From Paenibacillaceae bacterium (GTDB lineage: Bacteria > Bacillota > Clostridia > Lachnospirales > Lachnospiraceae), in NCBI GenBank assembly GCA_015057705.1, contig SVDU01000006.1, forward strand, positions 124,001 through 188,000: a stretch of DNA of 64,000 nt. Reading direction: 5' to 3'. Shown here piece after piece: positions 42,116 through 51,073 of the stretch. A program made the translations under genes and the position numbers. The notes under the pieces were generated by a model. It had not been told where the DNA came from and ran no database searches. It was given only the letters and a program-made list of their open reading frames with translations. Every line of letters starts with the position of its first letter. Position 1 is the first letter of the stretch.

Positions 42116-42560
42116 CCTCTTCCCAGCTATCTTGAAAACCAAATCTGGTTTTCCGAGCAAAGCCCTCCAGAGCGGTATCTTCCAGGTAATCGACTGAGCC
42201 CTGACAGGGACCGTCAAACTGTTCCTTCATGAATTCAATCAGCTCATCATCCGGTATTTCATCCAGTGTATCATTTTTATACGAATAAAATATTTCCTGC
42301 AGCCGCCCAAGGGTATCCGTGTAGTTATCCTGATAGATATACGGGGAATCGCAAAAGGCAAAAATAAGCTTTGGAAGAATTCCTTCTCCAAATTCTACCC
42401 TTTCCTGCTTCTTTAAAATGTTTGTTCTCTCTTTTAAGAGCAGTGCAGCATCTTCCTCAGATAATTTAAGACCAAATCTTCCGGTATATTCGTTTGCAGC
42501 ATTTAATCTTGCAAGCGAAGCGTTGTCAGCTTTGTTCACCAGCCATTTTTCATTGTCCAT
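42099..42560 (-). CDS. uncharacterised protein, DUF6323-like
   Basis: Encodes 153 residues, acidic, with the segments FGEGILPKLIFAFCDSPYIYQDNY and DELIEFMKEQFDG, which I associate with DUF6323 (memory only). No TM segment. The ATG at 42560 follows AAAGGAG. A promoter TTGTAA-17-TAAACT lies at 42588-42616. It is translationally coupled to the DUF6179-like gene downstream. Confidence 0.78.
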   Translation of the reverse strand: MDNEKWLVNKADNASLARLNAANEYTGRFGLKLSEEDAALLLKERTNILKKQERVEFGEGILPKLIFAFCDSPYIYQDNYTDTLGRLQEIFYSYKNDTLDEIPDDELIEFMKEQFDGPCQGSVDYLEDTALEGFARKTRFGFQDSWEEDDDEI

Positions 42561-42587
42561 AATCATACTCCTTTCTGATAAATCCAC

Positions 42588-42616
42588 AGTTTACGCCTGT
42601 TTCAGGGAAATTACAA
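42588..42616 (-). promoter_or_regulatory. promoter of the DUF6323/DUF6179-like pair
   Basis: On the minus strand TTGTAA (42616-42611), 17-bp spacer, TAAACT (42593-42588). Confidence 0.5.
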
Positions 42617-42674
42617 GACTTGAAAAAAAGTGATTTTTGTGGTATTATATTACCATCAGATCAAGTGATTATTC

Positions 42675-43949
42675 TTATTTTACAGGAAATTTTATTTTCA
42701 TCACATAGCTGCTTTCATGGTTTATCACTTCACATATTCCACCCATTTTTTCCATCATAGACTTAATATTCTGAATTCCCATTTTTGTGCTTTCCCCATT
42801 ATTTCTGCTGGGAGAGATTCCATTCATGAACCATACTTCCACCTGATTTTTCGAGTACTTCATCTCGATAATAACCGGCTTACTTAAATCAGCGTATTTT
42901 ATGATATTAGAGCTTATATTATTGACAATCCGAATGATGTAATCAATAGAGACAGCAATTTTTACCGGTTCCCAATCAATTCTGCACTCTGTATCAAAGC
43001 CCTGACTTTCCAGAAACATAATCAGATCAGAGATCACATCTTCCATGACATATTGTACCATTTGGGGAGCTTCCAGTTCCTCTTCCTTTTCTTCGGCTAC
43101 CAGAACACTTTCAAACAGCTGATCCGACAGAACTTTCATCTGCTTTGCTTTTTCCGTACATTTTTTTAAGTACTGCATCTGCTTTTCCGCTTCAGGAACC
43201 TTCCCATTAGATATTAATTCCAGATAAATCATTAATGTTGTGAGAGGTGTTCTTAAATCATGAGACAAGCCTGTTACCAGGCTTTTATTGGCTGAACGCA
43301 GTTTTTCCTTCATCTCCATATTTTCTTTTAAAGACACCCTCATATCATTTAAACCGTGGGCAAGGGAGGTAAGCTCATCTGATCCCCTGATGGAAATTTC
43401 TTTCTCCAGAGACCCTCCCTTTAAAACTTTTACTTCCCGCTCCAGAAGCGTGATATATGTGATTTTCTTCTCCATAAATCCAATACAGACTGCCAAAAAC
43501 ACCAGTACGGCAACAATCAGAGATATGGTCATGGCAGTGAGATAAAACTGGTATCCAAAGAATCCGTCCAGATACACGTTTGCTGGTCCATCCTCAAATT
43601 GAATATTAAAAAAAGGCTGATTCTTATAATAATCACTATCGATCATAGTTGAACCATATATGACATTTCCATCTCTGTATACCGTTATATAAACCATATT
43701 CTGATGTTCAATCCAACTATCAAGTGCCTCGTTGTCCCCTGAATTTATATGATTCTTTCTTACATATTCCTGAAACTCATCTGCACTCTTTTTTTGCGCT
43801 TTGGCCACAAAGGCCTTACTGGTAAAATAAGAATCCAGGGTTTTCTGGGATACCAGGTTCACTCCCATGTAGACGAGGACGGCCAGGATTCCAGCTCCCA
43901 GAATTACCAGTGAAAACTGAAGTTTCATGCTGTGCCAGCGTTTATTCAA
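42675..43949 (-). CDS. sensor histidine kinase
   Basis: Encodes 424 residues: TM1 (about 9-31), an extracytoplasmic domain of about 105 residues, TM2 (about 137-158), HAMP, then HisKA with His230 in GLSHDLRTPLTTL. The ATPase part has an N-box (NNISSNIIKYA) but a degenerate G1 region (NGISPSRNN) in place of DxGxG, with KMGIQNIKSMMEKMGG as the G2 equivalent. It overlaps the response-regulator gene by 8 bases and is the last gene of the SLH-HlyD-ABC-regulator cluster. Confidence 0.93.
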   Translation of the reverse strand: MNKRWHSMKLQFSLVILGAGILAVLVYMGVNLVSQKTLDSYFTSKAFVAKAQKKSADEFQEYVRKNHINSGDNEALDSWIEHQNMVYITVYRDGNVIYGSTMIDSDYYKNQPFFNIQFEDGPANVYLDGFFGYQFYLTAMTISLIVAVLVFLAVCIGFMEKKITYITLLEREVKVLKGGSLEKEISIRGSDELTSLAHGLNDMRVSLKENMEMKEKLRSANKSLVTGLSHDLRTPLTTLMIYLELISNGKVPEAEKQMQYLKKCTEKAKQMKVLSDQLFESVLVAEEKEEELEAPQMVQYVMEDVISDLIMFLESQGFDTECRIDWEPVKIAVSIDYIIRIVNNISSNIIKYADLSKPVIIEMKYSKNQVEVWFMNGISPSRNNGESTKMGIQNIKSMMEKMGGICEVINHESSYVMKIKFPVK

Positions 43950-44646
43950 AGCGGTACCCCTTTCCCCATACGGTTTTTATGTGTACCGGTTCCTGGGGAT
44001 TTCCTTCTATTTTCATTCTAAGCTTACGAATATGAACCATAACCGTACTGTTAGATGAATAAAAATAAGGCTCTTCCCATATGCTTTCATACAGATTCTG
44101 AGCTGAGAAAACACGCTTTGGGTGCTTCATCATAAGAAGAAGAATTTTATACTCGAGATCGGTCAGTTCTTTCTCTTCTTCTCCTACCCATACCTCGTTG
44201 AACTCTTCATTAATGCGAATATCATACAGCTCCAGCCATTTCTCCTTACTCATACCATCGGCCAGCTCTTTTCCTTTGTAAACCCGGTATCTTCTAAGAA
44301 GTGCCTGCACTCTTGCCAAAAGTTCCGAATAGGAAAAGGGTTTGGAAAGGTAATCGTCTCCTCCTGCCATCAGTCCAATTAATTTATCCGATTCCTGAGT
44401 CTTGGCTGTAAGAAACAAAACCGGTACAAAAGACCGTTTCCGTATCTCCCTGCATGTTTTTAATCCATTCATACCGGGCATCATAACATCCAGAATGACC
44501 ATATCCGTATCTTCTGTTAACAGATCCAGACCTTCTTTTCCATTCCTGGCTTCTTCTACCAGATAATTCTGGCTTTCTAGAAGAATTCTGACACCTTCCC
44601 GAATATCTTCATCATCTTCAATGATTAAAATTTTTAATTGTTCCAT
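43942..44646 (-). CDS. response regulator, OmpR family
   Basis: Encodes 234 residues. The receiver domain has Asp11/Asp12 and phospho-acceptor Asp53 in VILDVMMPG. The C-terminal winged helix ends in HIRKLRMKIEGNPQEPVHIKTVWGKGYRFE. Partner of the overlapping kinase gene. It follows the permease gene after about 68 bp, in the same direction. OmpR-type regulators bind tandem repeats of about 10-11 bp, and such repeats lie ahead of the operon (49461-49504). Confidence 0.95.
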   Translation of the reverse strand: MEQLKILIIEDDEDIREGVRILLESQNYLVEEARNGKEGLDLLTEDTDMVILDVMMPGMNGLKTCREIRKRSFVPVLFLTAKTQESDKLIGLMAGGDDYLSKPFSYSELLARVQALLRRYRVYKGKELADGMSKEKWLELYDIRINEEFNEVWVGEEEKELTDLEYKILLLMMKHPKRVFSAQNLYESIWEEPYFYSSNSTVMVHIRKLRMKIEGNPQEPVHIKTVWGKGYRFE

Positions 44647-44714
44647 CTCATTCCTTCCTCACCCCAGATTTCTGATAAAAAAATTATACTACATAACAGA
44701 GAAATATTAAATAT

Positions 44715-45893
44715 TTAGTCGCTTCTTAATGCATCGATGGGATTTAAACCTGCTGCTCTTCTGGCCGGCATATACCCGAAAAACAGACCAATGGCAACAG
44801 AAACTCCAAATGCAATTACAACCGCGTTTAATGCAGGATGGGCGGTTACTCCAACTGCCTTCCCCACTAAAGCTGTTGCACCGCAGCCAAACAGGATTCC
44901 AATTATTCCGCCAATGGAACTGGTTACCGCTGCTTCAATAATAAACTGCTGCATAATAGCCCCTTTATTTGCTCCAAGTGATTTGCGGATTCCGATCTCT
45001 CTGGTGCGCTCTGTTACAGAAACCAGCATGATGTTCATGACTCCTACACCGGCTACCAGAAGAGAGATTCCTGCAATTCCTCCCGCCAGTCCGCTTATCA
45101 TCGCCATCTGTTTATTCATGGAATCAAGTATCTTGCTCATAGCCATAACCCGGATCAGGTCCTTGTTTTTCAGAATATCCATCAGGAATTTCTGGATCAG
45201 TTCCACCCCTTCATTTGCCTTTGAAACACTTCTTACAGTAAATAGGTAATCTCCTATATTTGCATTTTTCTCTATTTTCACTGCAACCGTATATGGAATC
45301 CAGACAAAATCATCTTCTCCTCCGCTCTCTGAATACTGTTTGTTTTTTATTTGATATACTCCTGCAATATCAAAGGTATTGTCTCCTATTTTTATTTTTT
45401 TACCTACCGCATTTTCCCCGCTTCCATATAGCTTCTTAGCAACGTATCCCCCAATCACACAAATCCTCTGTCTTGATTCAATATCAGAATAAAGTACGGA
45501 ACGCCCTGATTCCAGTTTAAAACCTTTTATATCTCCATACTGTTCACTGATGCCTGAAACTGTTGTATACTTTAATGACTGTTCCCCATTTCTCACTTTT
45601 CCGGAAACACTCACAACAGGACTCATGCGTTCAAAAATATTGCCATTGTCCTCATAAAATCCATACATCTGTCCGCTGTTTACAGATCTTGATGAAAGGT
45701 TTGTCACATTGACCTGTATCTGATTGGCGCCCATATCAGAGAAGCTTTTAATCACGCTGTCCATGTAACCGTTAACAAGACTCACCAGCACAATCACAGC
45801 TGCTACCCCGATTATGATTCCAAGCATGGTAAGAAAGGACCGCATCTTATTGCCCCAGATACTTCTAAGTGCAAGTTTAAAGGATTGCCGCAT
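44715..45893 (-). CDS. ABC transporter permease, MacB/FtsX type
   Basis: Encodes 392 residues. The first TM follows LRSIWGNKMRSFLTMLGIIIGVAAVI, then a large extracytoplasmic domain (about 45-265), then three C-terminal TM helices with the signature TERTREIGIRKSLGA. This is the MacB/LolE layout that works with an adaptor and a LolD-like ATPase. The start chosen is the ATG at 45893 after GGAAAGG, which overlaps the ATPase gene by 17 bases. The exported substrate is unknown. Confidence 0.93.
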   Translation of the reverse strand: MRQSFKLALRSIWGNKMRSFLTMLGIIIGVAAVIVLVSLVNGYMDSVIKSFSDMGANQIQVNVTNLSSRSVNSGQMYGFYEDNGNIFERMSPVVSVSGKVRNGEQSLKYTTVSGISEQYGDIKGFKLESGRSVLYSDIESRQRICVIGGYVAKKLYGSGENAVGKKIKIGDNTFDIAGVYQIKNKQYSESGGEDDFVWIPYTVAVKIEKNANIGDYLFTVRSVSKANEGVELIQKFLMDILKNKDLIRVMAMSKILDSMNKQMAMISGLAGGIAGISLLVAGVGVMNIMLVSVTERTREIGIRKSLGANKGAIMQQFIIEAAVTSSIGGIIGILFGCGATALVGKAVGVTAHPALNAVVIAFGVSVAIGLFFGYMPARRAAGLNPIDALRSD

Positions 45894-46617
45894 AATCATC
45901 TGCCTTTCCATCAAAATTAATTTTCCCATCTGCAATCCGGATCACCCGTTTTGCTTCTAATGCGATGGTATTGTCATGAGTAATCATAACTATGGTGTTG
46001 CCTTCTTCATTGATCTGTTTTAAAAAATCCAGTACGTCCCTGCTGGTTTTAGAGTCAAGCGCTCCCGTAGGTTCATCTGCTAAAATCAGGGACGGGTTTC
46101 CCGAAAGTGCCCTGGCAATGGATACCCGCTGCTGCTGTCCCCCGGAAAGCTGTCCTGGAAGATTCCTCCATTTGTCTGACAATCCAACCTTCTCTAGCGC
46201 CTTTTGCGTACGCTCTTTTCTCTCCGCTGCTTCTATTCCTGCATACAGAAGAGGAAGCTCCACATTTTCAGCAATGTTTAACTTTGGAAGCAGATTATAT
46301 TGCTGAAAAATAAAACCGATCATTTCATTGCGGATACGGGCAAGCTGTTTGTCTCCCATATTCCTTACCGGTTCTCCTCCCAAGTAATATTCTCCTTTGG
46401 AGGGAACATCAAGAGCTCCTATGATATTCATCAGAGTTGATTTTCCACTGCCCGACTTCCCTACAATGGCAACGAATTCTCCTTTTCCAATGGAAAGATT
46501 CACATCATTATTGGCATAGACTTCTTCTCCTCCAAGGTTATAGATTTTATAAATATGGTCCAGTTTGATTAACTCGCTGTCTGCACCGTCTTTTTTCTTA
46601 TTCCCCAGCTTCACCAC
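45877..46617 (-). CDS. ABC transporter ATP-binding protein, MacB/LolD type
   Basis: A 246-residue nucleotide-binding subunit. Walker A GKSGSGKST, Q-loop FQQYNLLPKLN, signature LSGGQQQRVSIARAL and Walker B LILADEPTGALD are all intact. The start is the GTG at 46617, 8 bases after GGGAGG, inside the last codons of the adaptor gene. The open frame extends upstream but would give an atypical N-terminus. Confidence 0.95.
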   Translation of the reverse strand: MVKLGNKKKDGADSELIKLDHIYKIYNLGGEEVYANNDVNLSIGKGEFVAIVGKSGSGKSTLMNIIGALDVPSKGEYYLGGEPVRNMGDKQLARIRNEMIGFIFQQYNLLPKLNIAENVELPLLYAGIEAAERKERTQKALEKVGLSDKWRNLPGQLSGGQQQRVSIARALSGNPSLILADEPTGALDSKTSRDVLDFLKQINEEGNTIVMITHDNTIALEAKRVIRIADGKINFDGKADDYAAIL

Positions 46618-48232
46618 CAGGTCCACCTCCCATGTCTTCCATAAGATTTCCCGCTGGCAATTCAGTTTCTGTCTGGGTAACATACACTTCATCACCTTCT
46701 GATAAACCACTTATTATCTCCACAGCGTCTGCGCTGATCAATCCTGTTTCTACTTTTACTGAACGAAAACCGGCGGGTATCTCACCCTCAGGTTTAAGCA
46801 CCTTATTATCTTTTATATAAACTAAATTTCCTCTCATAAGTGCGGCTGCCGGTATCAAAAGGACATCGTTGGCACTGCCCAGTGAAATCACCCCCTGCAC
46901 ATTAATACCTGGAATTAAATCATCTTTCTTATCCAGTGTAACAATCACCGGATAGGTACTGACTCCATTGGTCACAGCACTTTCCAGGCTTACATTGGTG
47001 ACTGTAGCAGGGTAAGTTTTTCCAGGGTAAGCATCTGCCGTTACAGCCACTTTCTGTCCCGTTTTCACCTTATGTATATCAAGCTCATCTACGGGCAGCT
47101 TAAATGTCAGTTCGGAAAGATCATAGATCACAGCAAGATCCGGTTCTGTGTTGGTATTTCTGCTTATGGTATCTCCTGCTTTATATTTTTTCGCAACCAC
47201 GGTTCCGGAGATTGGAGCTTTAATTGTATAATTATCGAAACTTTTTCTGGTGCTGTCTAATTTATTCTTTGCCGCCTCTGCATTTTCCTCTGCCTGGTTC
47301 ATGGGATCAGTATAGCTTTTTTTTAAATCATCCGCACTTTTCTCTGTGATACGAAACAGAGGTGTCCCCTTTTGCACATAATCCCCTTCATTTACAAGAA
47401 GAGCATCCACTTCAACAGAAATCGGAATATCTGCCTCCAGGGCACTGTTGATCTCTGGTTCAAAGGTGCCGTCTTCTGCACCGGATACTCCTCCTACAGA
47501 AGCGGTTGCTTTAATCCCACTGGTCAAACCTCCTGGGTTTTGCACCAGGATAGTAACTCTGCGAACCAGTCTGCCACCGGTTAATGCTGTCTCCTGGCTG
47601 GAGATGGTTTCGACTGTTCCCTGTATCTGTTCTCCTGTGTCAGAAAGTGTGATAACTGCGGCATTTCCTGCTCCAAAGGCCGCCGCATCGCCGGAAAGAA
47701 ACGGCACCTTCAGTTTTACCACCTGATCATTATAAAGATCTGCAATTTTTGTTCCATTATCGACTTTAGAGCCTGGTTTTATAAGCAGTTCCTTTATGTA
47801 TCCGGAATTTTTAGCTTTATAGGTATTTCCGCTATATTTTTGTATTGCGTCTTCATAAAGCTTTTTTGCCTGTTCCAGAGAACTGTTTGCCCTGGTTAAT
47901 GAATTTTCAGAACCTGACAATTCAGAATCCATGGCTGATTTATTAATTTCATATAGGATCTGTCCCTTTTCTACCTGATCTCCTTCTGAGAAATCGGCAG
48001 CTACAATCTCACCTTCCACCATGGAGGTTATCTTATATGTGTTTTTTGCGGCCAGAGTCCCCGACGCTTTTAATTCCGTATTAATATCTCCTTTTTTTAC
48101 AACCGCCGTATTCACCGGTATCTGGTCATCAGACATGGCTTTTCTTCCCATTTGCTTTACCACCGTAACTCCCGCCAATAGAAAAGCGACAGCTATGGCA
48201 ATCAGAAGTATAGTTTTTTTCTTTCTCTTCAT
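46598..48232 (-). CDS. HlyD/MacA-type efflux adaptor (membrane fusion protein)
   Basis: Encodes 544 residues. One N-terminal TM helix, two biotinyl-lipoyl-like halves and a coiled coil (about 110-150) are followed by beta-barrel domains, the arrangement of periplasmic adaptors adapted to a Gram-positive envelope. It ends in a Gly-rich GGGPGGEAGE tail. The start chosen is the ATG at 48232 after GAGG. A TTG (48253) overlapping the SLH stop and an ATG (48247) are alternatives. It links the permease to whatever lies outside the membrane. Confidence 0.9.
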   Translation of the reverse strand: MKRKKKTILLIAIAVAFLLAGVTVVKQMGRKAMSDDQIPVNTAVVKKGDINTELKASGTLAAKNTYKITSMVEGEIVAADFSEGDQVEKGQILYEINKSAMDSELSGSENSLTRANSSLEQAKKLYEDAIQKYSGNTYKAKNSGYIKELLIKPGSKVDNGTKIADLYNDQVVKLKVPFLSGDAAAFGAGNAAVITLSDTGEQIQGTVETISSQETALTGGRLVRRVTILVQNPGGLTSGIKATASVGGVSGAEDGTFEPEINSALEADIPISVEVDALLVNEGDYVQKGTPLFRITEKSADDLKKSYTDPMNQAEENAEAAKNKLDSTRKSFDNYTIKAPISGTVVAKKYKAGDTISRNTNTEPDLAVIYDLSELTFKLPVDELDIHKVKTGQKVAVTADAYPGKTYPATVTNVSLESAVTNGVSTYPVIVTLDKKDDLIPGINVQGVISLGSANDVLLIPAAALMRGNLVYIKDNKVLKPEGEIPAGFRSVKVETGLISADAVEIISGLSEGDEVYVTQTETELPAGNLMEDMGGGPGGEAGE

Positions 48233-48249
48233 AGATCCACGCCTCATTC

Positions 48250-49419
48250 TCAATAGTCAATGGCATCCACCGCTGTATAAGTGGTTCCATTCTTGCTGCA
48301 TACCATTACAACCTTATCTCCTACCGTGACTTTTCCATAAATTGAAAACAGATACTGCAGCTTGGAAGAATCCAGATTTATGGACAGATAACCATTGCTG
48401 TCAACATTTTCACTGCTGCTGATATCACTGTCTGAATTGCTGCTGTCAATTTCAAGCCGAATGGAAGTTGGTGTAATGACGTCCGTAGATTTATAATAAA
48501 TGTTTTTAACCTCACCCAGTATCAGAATATAAGCATTTTCTCCGGTTAACGTATCTTTATCCCAGCCATCCGTTGTATAAGCCCAGATCGTTTTTGATTT
48601 GACATTATAATAGATCACTACAAACCCATTGGATTTTTGTGATTCCTTTACAGCAGCCAGAGTACTGGCAGCTCCGTTTAGAAAAACATTTGCCTTTTCT
48701 GAGCCAAACGGAACGGATTGAATTACGCTAAATCCCTTCCGCACCAGCAGAGGACCCTTTCTTTCATCTTTCAGAATCGAGATGGGATTAATCTCCCCAT
48801 CGGAGTTAAGCTCACAATTTAATACCTTTCCGTAGATTTCACTGGAATCCTTTTTCTTTGTTTTAAGAAGATTGTAAAAAAGATTGACGCAATCTGTCTG
48901 GGTCAGGTTTTCATCCGTAGTGCGGTTTAAGTTTTCATTCAGTTCCAGAAATTGAAATTTTGAAATACGGGAGGAGGTGATATTACCCGTAAAATCCTCA
49001 TCTTTATATCCAAGTAAGGTAAGAACTGCTTTTACACTTTCCCTGTATGTAATGTTATTTTCCGGCTTAAATACTCCCCCCAGATAACCTGTCATTAAAC
49101 CCTGGGAAGCTGCGATTTTAATATATTCTGCATTGGGATTTTGTGCAGGAACATCTTTAAATACAGAGGAATCAGATTTTGAAAGGTTTTCCCTGAAGCT
49201 GGATGCTTTCACCAGCATTTTGGCAAACTCTCCTCTTGTTACAATTCCCGTATTATTTGTCAATTCCATAATTCCAGTCAGACTCACTACTTTATCACGC
49301 ATACTAAAATCAGAAGAACTTATATTGGCAGATGCAATTACCGGATTAAATCCTGAAATCACGGCAGTTACGGTCAAAAAACTCCCCACGTTACGATACC
49401 AGTCATTTCTAATACTCAT
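48250..49419 (-). CDS. SLH-domain exported protein
   Basis: Encodes 389 residues with a signal peptide (to about residue 30), followed by about two S-layer-homology modules (GIVTRGEFAKMLVKA ... FKDV ... YIKIAASQGLMTGYLGGVFKPENNITYRESVKAVLTLLGY). The C-terminal 250 residues are beta-rich and Ser/Asp-rich, without a recognised motif. The start at 49419 follows AAAGGAGAG. As first gene of the export operon it probably sits on the cell wall and may act as outer partner of the HlyD-ABC pump or as signal input for the kinase (inference). Confidence 0.85.
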   Translation of the reverse strand: MSIRNDWYRNVGSFLTVTAVISGFNPVIASANISSSDFSMRDKVVSLTGIMELTNNTGIVTRGEFAKMLVKASSFRENLSKSDSSVFKDVPAQNPNAEYIKIAASQGLMTGYLGGVFKPENNITYRESVKAVLTLLGYKDEDFTGNITSSRISKFQFLELNENLNRTTDENLTQTDCVNLFYNLLKTKKKDSSEIYGKVLNCELNSDGEINPISILKDERKGPLLVRKGFSVIQSVPFGSEKANVFLNGAASTLAAVKESQKSNGFVVIYYNVKSKTIWAYTTDGWDKDTLTGENAYILILGEVKNIYYKSTDVITPTSIRLEIDSSNSDSDISSSENVDSNGYLSINLDSSKLQYLFSIYGKVTVGDKVVMVCSKNGTTYTAVDAIDY

Positions 49420-49460
49420 ATGACATTTCTCTCCTTTTTTATTTGATAAGTTTATTATGA

Positions 49461-49504
49461 GCATTAAATCTTAATGGTTTCTAAATGGCTTCTGAATAAA
49501 TCTA
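49461..49504. promoter_or_regulatory. 11-bp direct repeats, candidate response-regulator site
   Basis: TAATGGTTTCT (49472-49482) and AAATGGCTTCT (49483-49493) agree at 9 of 11 positions. Weaker units flank them at 49461-49471 and 49494-49504. A minus-strand -10-like CATAAT lies at 49459-49454, so the repeats cover the -35 position, as at OmpR-family activated promoters. Confidence 0.5.
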
Positions 49505-49581
49505 AAATGATTCCCTTTGTCTATCTTTCTGCGAGGCAATCTGGTAAAATAACAGCAGAGAAATGAAAACAGGAGAAAATC

Positions 49582-50946
49582 ATGAAGCGATACCAAATAG
49601 TTATTCTGCCTGCTATTCTTCTGCTGCTTGCAGGTTGTGCAAGATCTGCCGTTCTTTCCTCACCCTCCGTCCAGGTGCCAGAAGAAAATGAGACCTCTTT
49701 GCCTTCATACACCGCCCCCCCTGCTGCCTCTGACCAGGTAACTGTGAAAAAGGACAGGCTTCCGGAAGGAATCAGCGAAGATTTCATGGCTTTTATTAAA
49801 TCCACATATGGAACCAGTGTCTGTGACAGACTCATAATCTCATTTGATACAGGCTCTGACGGAGGCGGACTCTGGCATGAACTAACCGGAAACTCACTTC
49901 TTGTTTTAAAGGATCTTTATTCTGGAATACTTAACAGCCCTGACGCAGCACGTTCCCACAATATCTGGCTGAAAGAATCGTCTGATCCCAATCAGGTGGT
50001 GTTATCCTTTGCCGGAGATTTAAGTTTTGCAGACGGATATGCCAATATGTCTGCATATTACGCAAGAGGTGGTATTGATTCCTGCATTCTGACAAATGTA
50101 AGAGCACGGATGGCTTCCGCTGATATTATGATGATTAACAATGAATTCAGCTATAGCAGAAGGGGAAACCCACTGCCAGGAAAAGCCTTTACATTCCGGG
50201 CAGATCCTTCCATGGTACAAAATCTGCATTCCCTGTCTGTGGATCTGGTATCTCTGGCAAATAATCATGTTTACGATTACGGGGCAGATGCCCTTATGGA
50301 TACTCTTGACACATTATCCGGTGCCGGGATTCCCTATGCCGGTGCTGGAAGAAATATTGAGGAAGCAAAAGAACCCCTCTATTTTATATCCGGGGGTATG
50401 AAAATAGCCTATGTCTGCGCCACTCAGATTGAACGTTCCACCCGATTTACAAAAGAAGCAGGTTCTGACAGTCCTGGGGTTTTAAGAACAGACAATCCTG
50501 ATCTGTATTTAGGTGCTGTAGAAACAGCAAAGGAAAACAGTGACTTTGTAGTGGTGTTTATCCATTGGGGAACAGAAGGAACCAATTACTATGGAGAGGA
50601 TCAGCAAAATCTGGCCCGTCAGCTCATTGACCATGGTGCAGGACTAATCATTGGCTGCCACCCCCATGTCCTTCAGGGAATTGAGTATTATAAGAGTGTT
50701 CCCATTGTGTACAGTCTGGGCAACTTCTGGTTTAACAGCAGAACAATTCCTACCGGACTTGTAGAAGCAACAGTCACTCCAGACGGTCTTAAGAAACTTC
50801 AGTTTATCCCATGTATTCAGGAAAATTGCAGCACTGATCTGGTCGTTTCTCCTGATGAAAAGCAGAAATCCTTCCAGTATATGGAACAGCTCTCTTCCGC
50901 AATTACCATAGATACTGAGGGGCTGATTCATCCTCTTCCAGAATAA
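49582..50946 (+). CDS. CapA-family lipoprotein (poly-gamma-glutamate synthesis type metallophosphatase fold)
   Basis: Encodes 454 residues. A lipoprotein signal with lipobox LAGC places it on the outside of the membrane. The CapA domain shows FAGDLSFAD, NNEFSY, LANNHVYDYG, FIHWGTEGTNYY, IGCHPHVLQGIE and YSLGNFWFN, which are the conserved metal and active-site segments. CapA proteins act in poly-gamma-glutamate or related polymer handling, but capBC genes are not in the window, so the substrate is open. The ATG follows ACAGGAG. It is adjacent to a cell-wall-binding-repeat gene. Confidence 0.9.
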   Translation: MKRYQIVILPAILLLLAGCARSAVLSSPSVQVPEENETSLPSYTAPPAASDQVTVKKDRLPEGISEDFMAFIKSTYGTSVCDRLIISFDTGSDGGGLWHELTGNSLLVLKDLYSGILNSPDAARSHNIWLKESSDPNQVVLSFAGDLSFADGYANMSAYYARGGIDSCILTNVRARMASADIMMINNEFSYSRRGNPLPGKAFTFRADPSMVQNLHSLSVDLVSLANNHVYDYGADALMDTLDTLSGAGIPYAGAGRNIEEAKEPLYFISGGMKIAYVCATQIERSTRFTKEAGSDSPGVLRTDNPDLYLGAVETAKENSDFVVVFIHWGTEGTNYYGEDQQNLARQLIDHGAGLIIGCHPHVLQGIEYYKSVPIVYSLGNFWFNSRTIPTGLVEATVTPDGLKKLQFIPCIQENCSTDLVVSPDEKQKSFQYMEQLSSAITIDTEGLIHPLPE

Positions 50947-50980
50947 GGTAAGATTACAATTCTATTAACAAATCGCCATT

Positions 50981-50998
50981 TTCTTACGTATTCTTACG
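50981..50998. promoter_or_regulatory. TTCTTACG direct repeat
   Basis: TTCTTACG occurs twice with 10-bp spacing (50981-50988 and 50991-50998), 16 bp upstream of the -35 box of the next gene. This geometry suits an OmpR-family or similar regulator. Confidence 0.4.
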
Positions 50999-51013
50999 CC
51001 TTTTTAACTTCCC

Positions 51014-51042
51014 TTGACCTTGTACTTACTCCATGGTTTAAA
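51014..51042 (+). promoter_or_regulatory. promoter of the cell-wall-binding protein gene
   Basis: TTGACC (51014-51019), 17-bp spacer, TTTAAA (51037-51042). This gives a 5' leader of about 135 nt. Confidence 0.5.
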
Positions 51043-51073
51043 GTCTCCCTATCAGCCGATACGAGCTGAATAA

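Noticed and set aside
42640..42665. TGGTA / TACCA inverted repeat as the histidine-kinase terminator
   Set aside because: Short stem, AT-rich loop and no T tract on the expected side.
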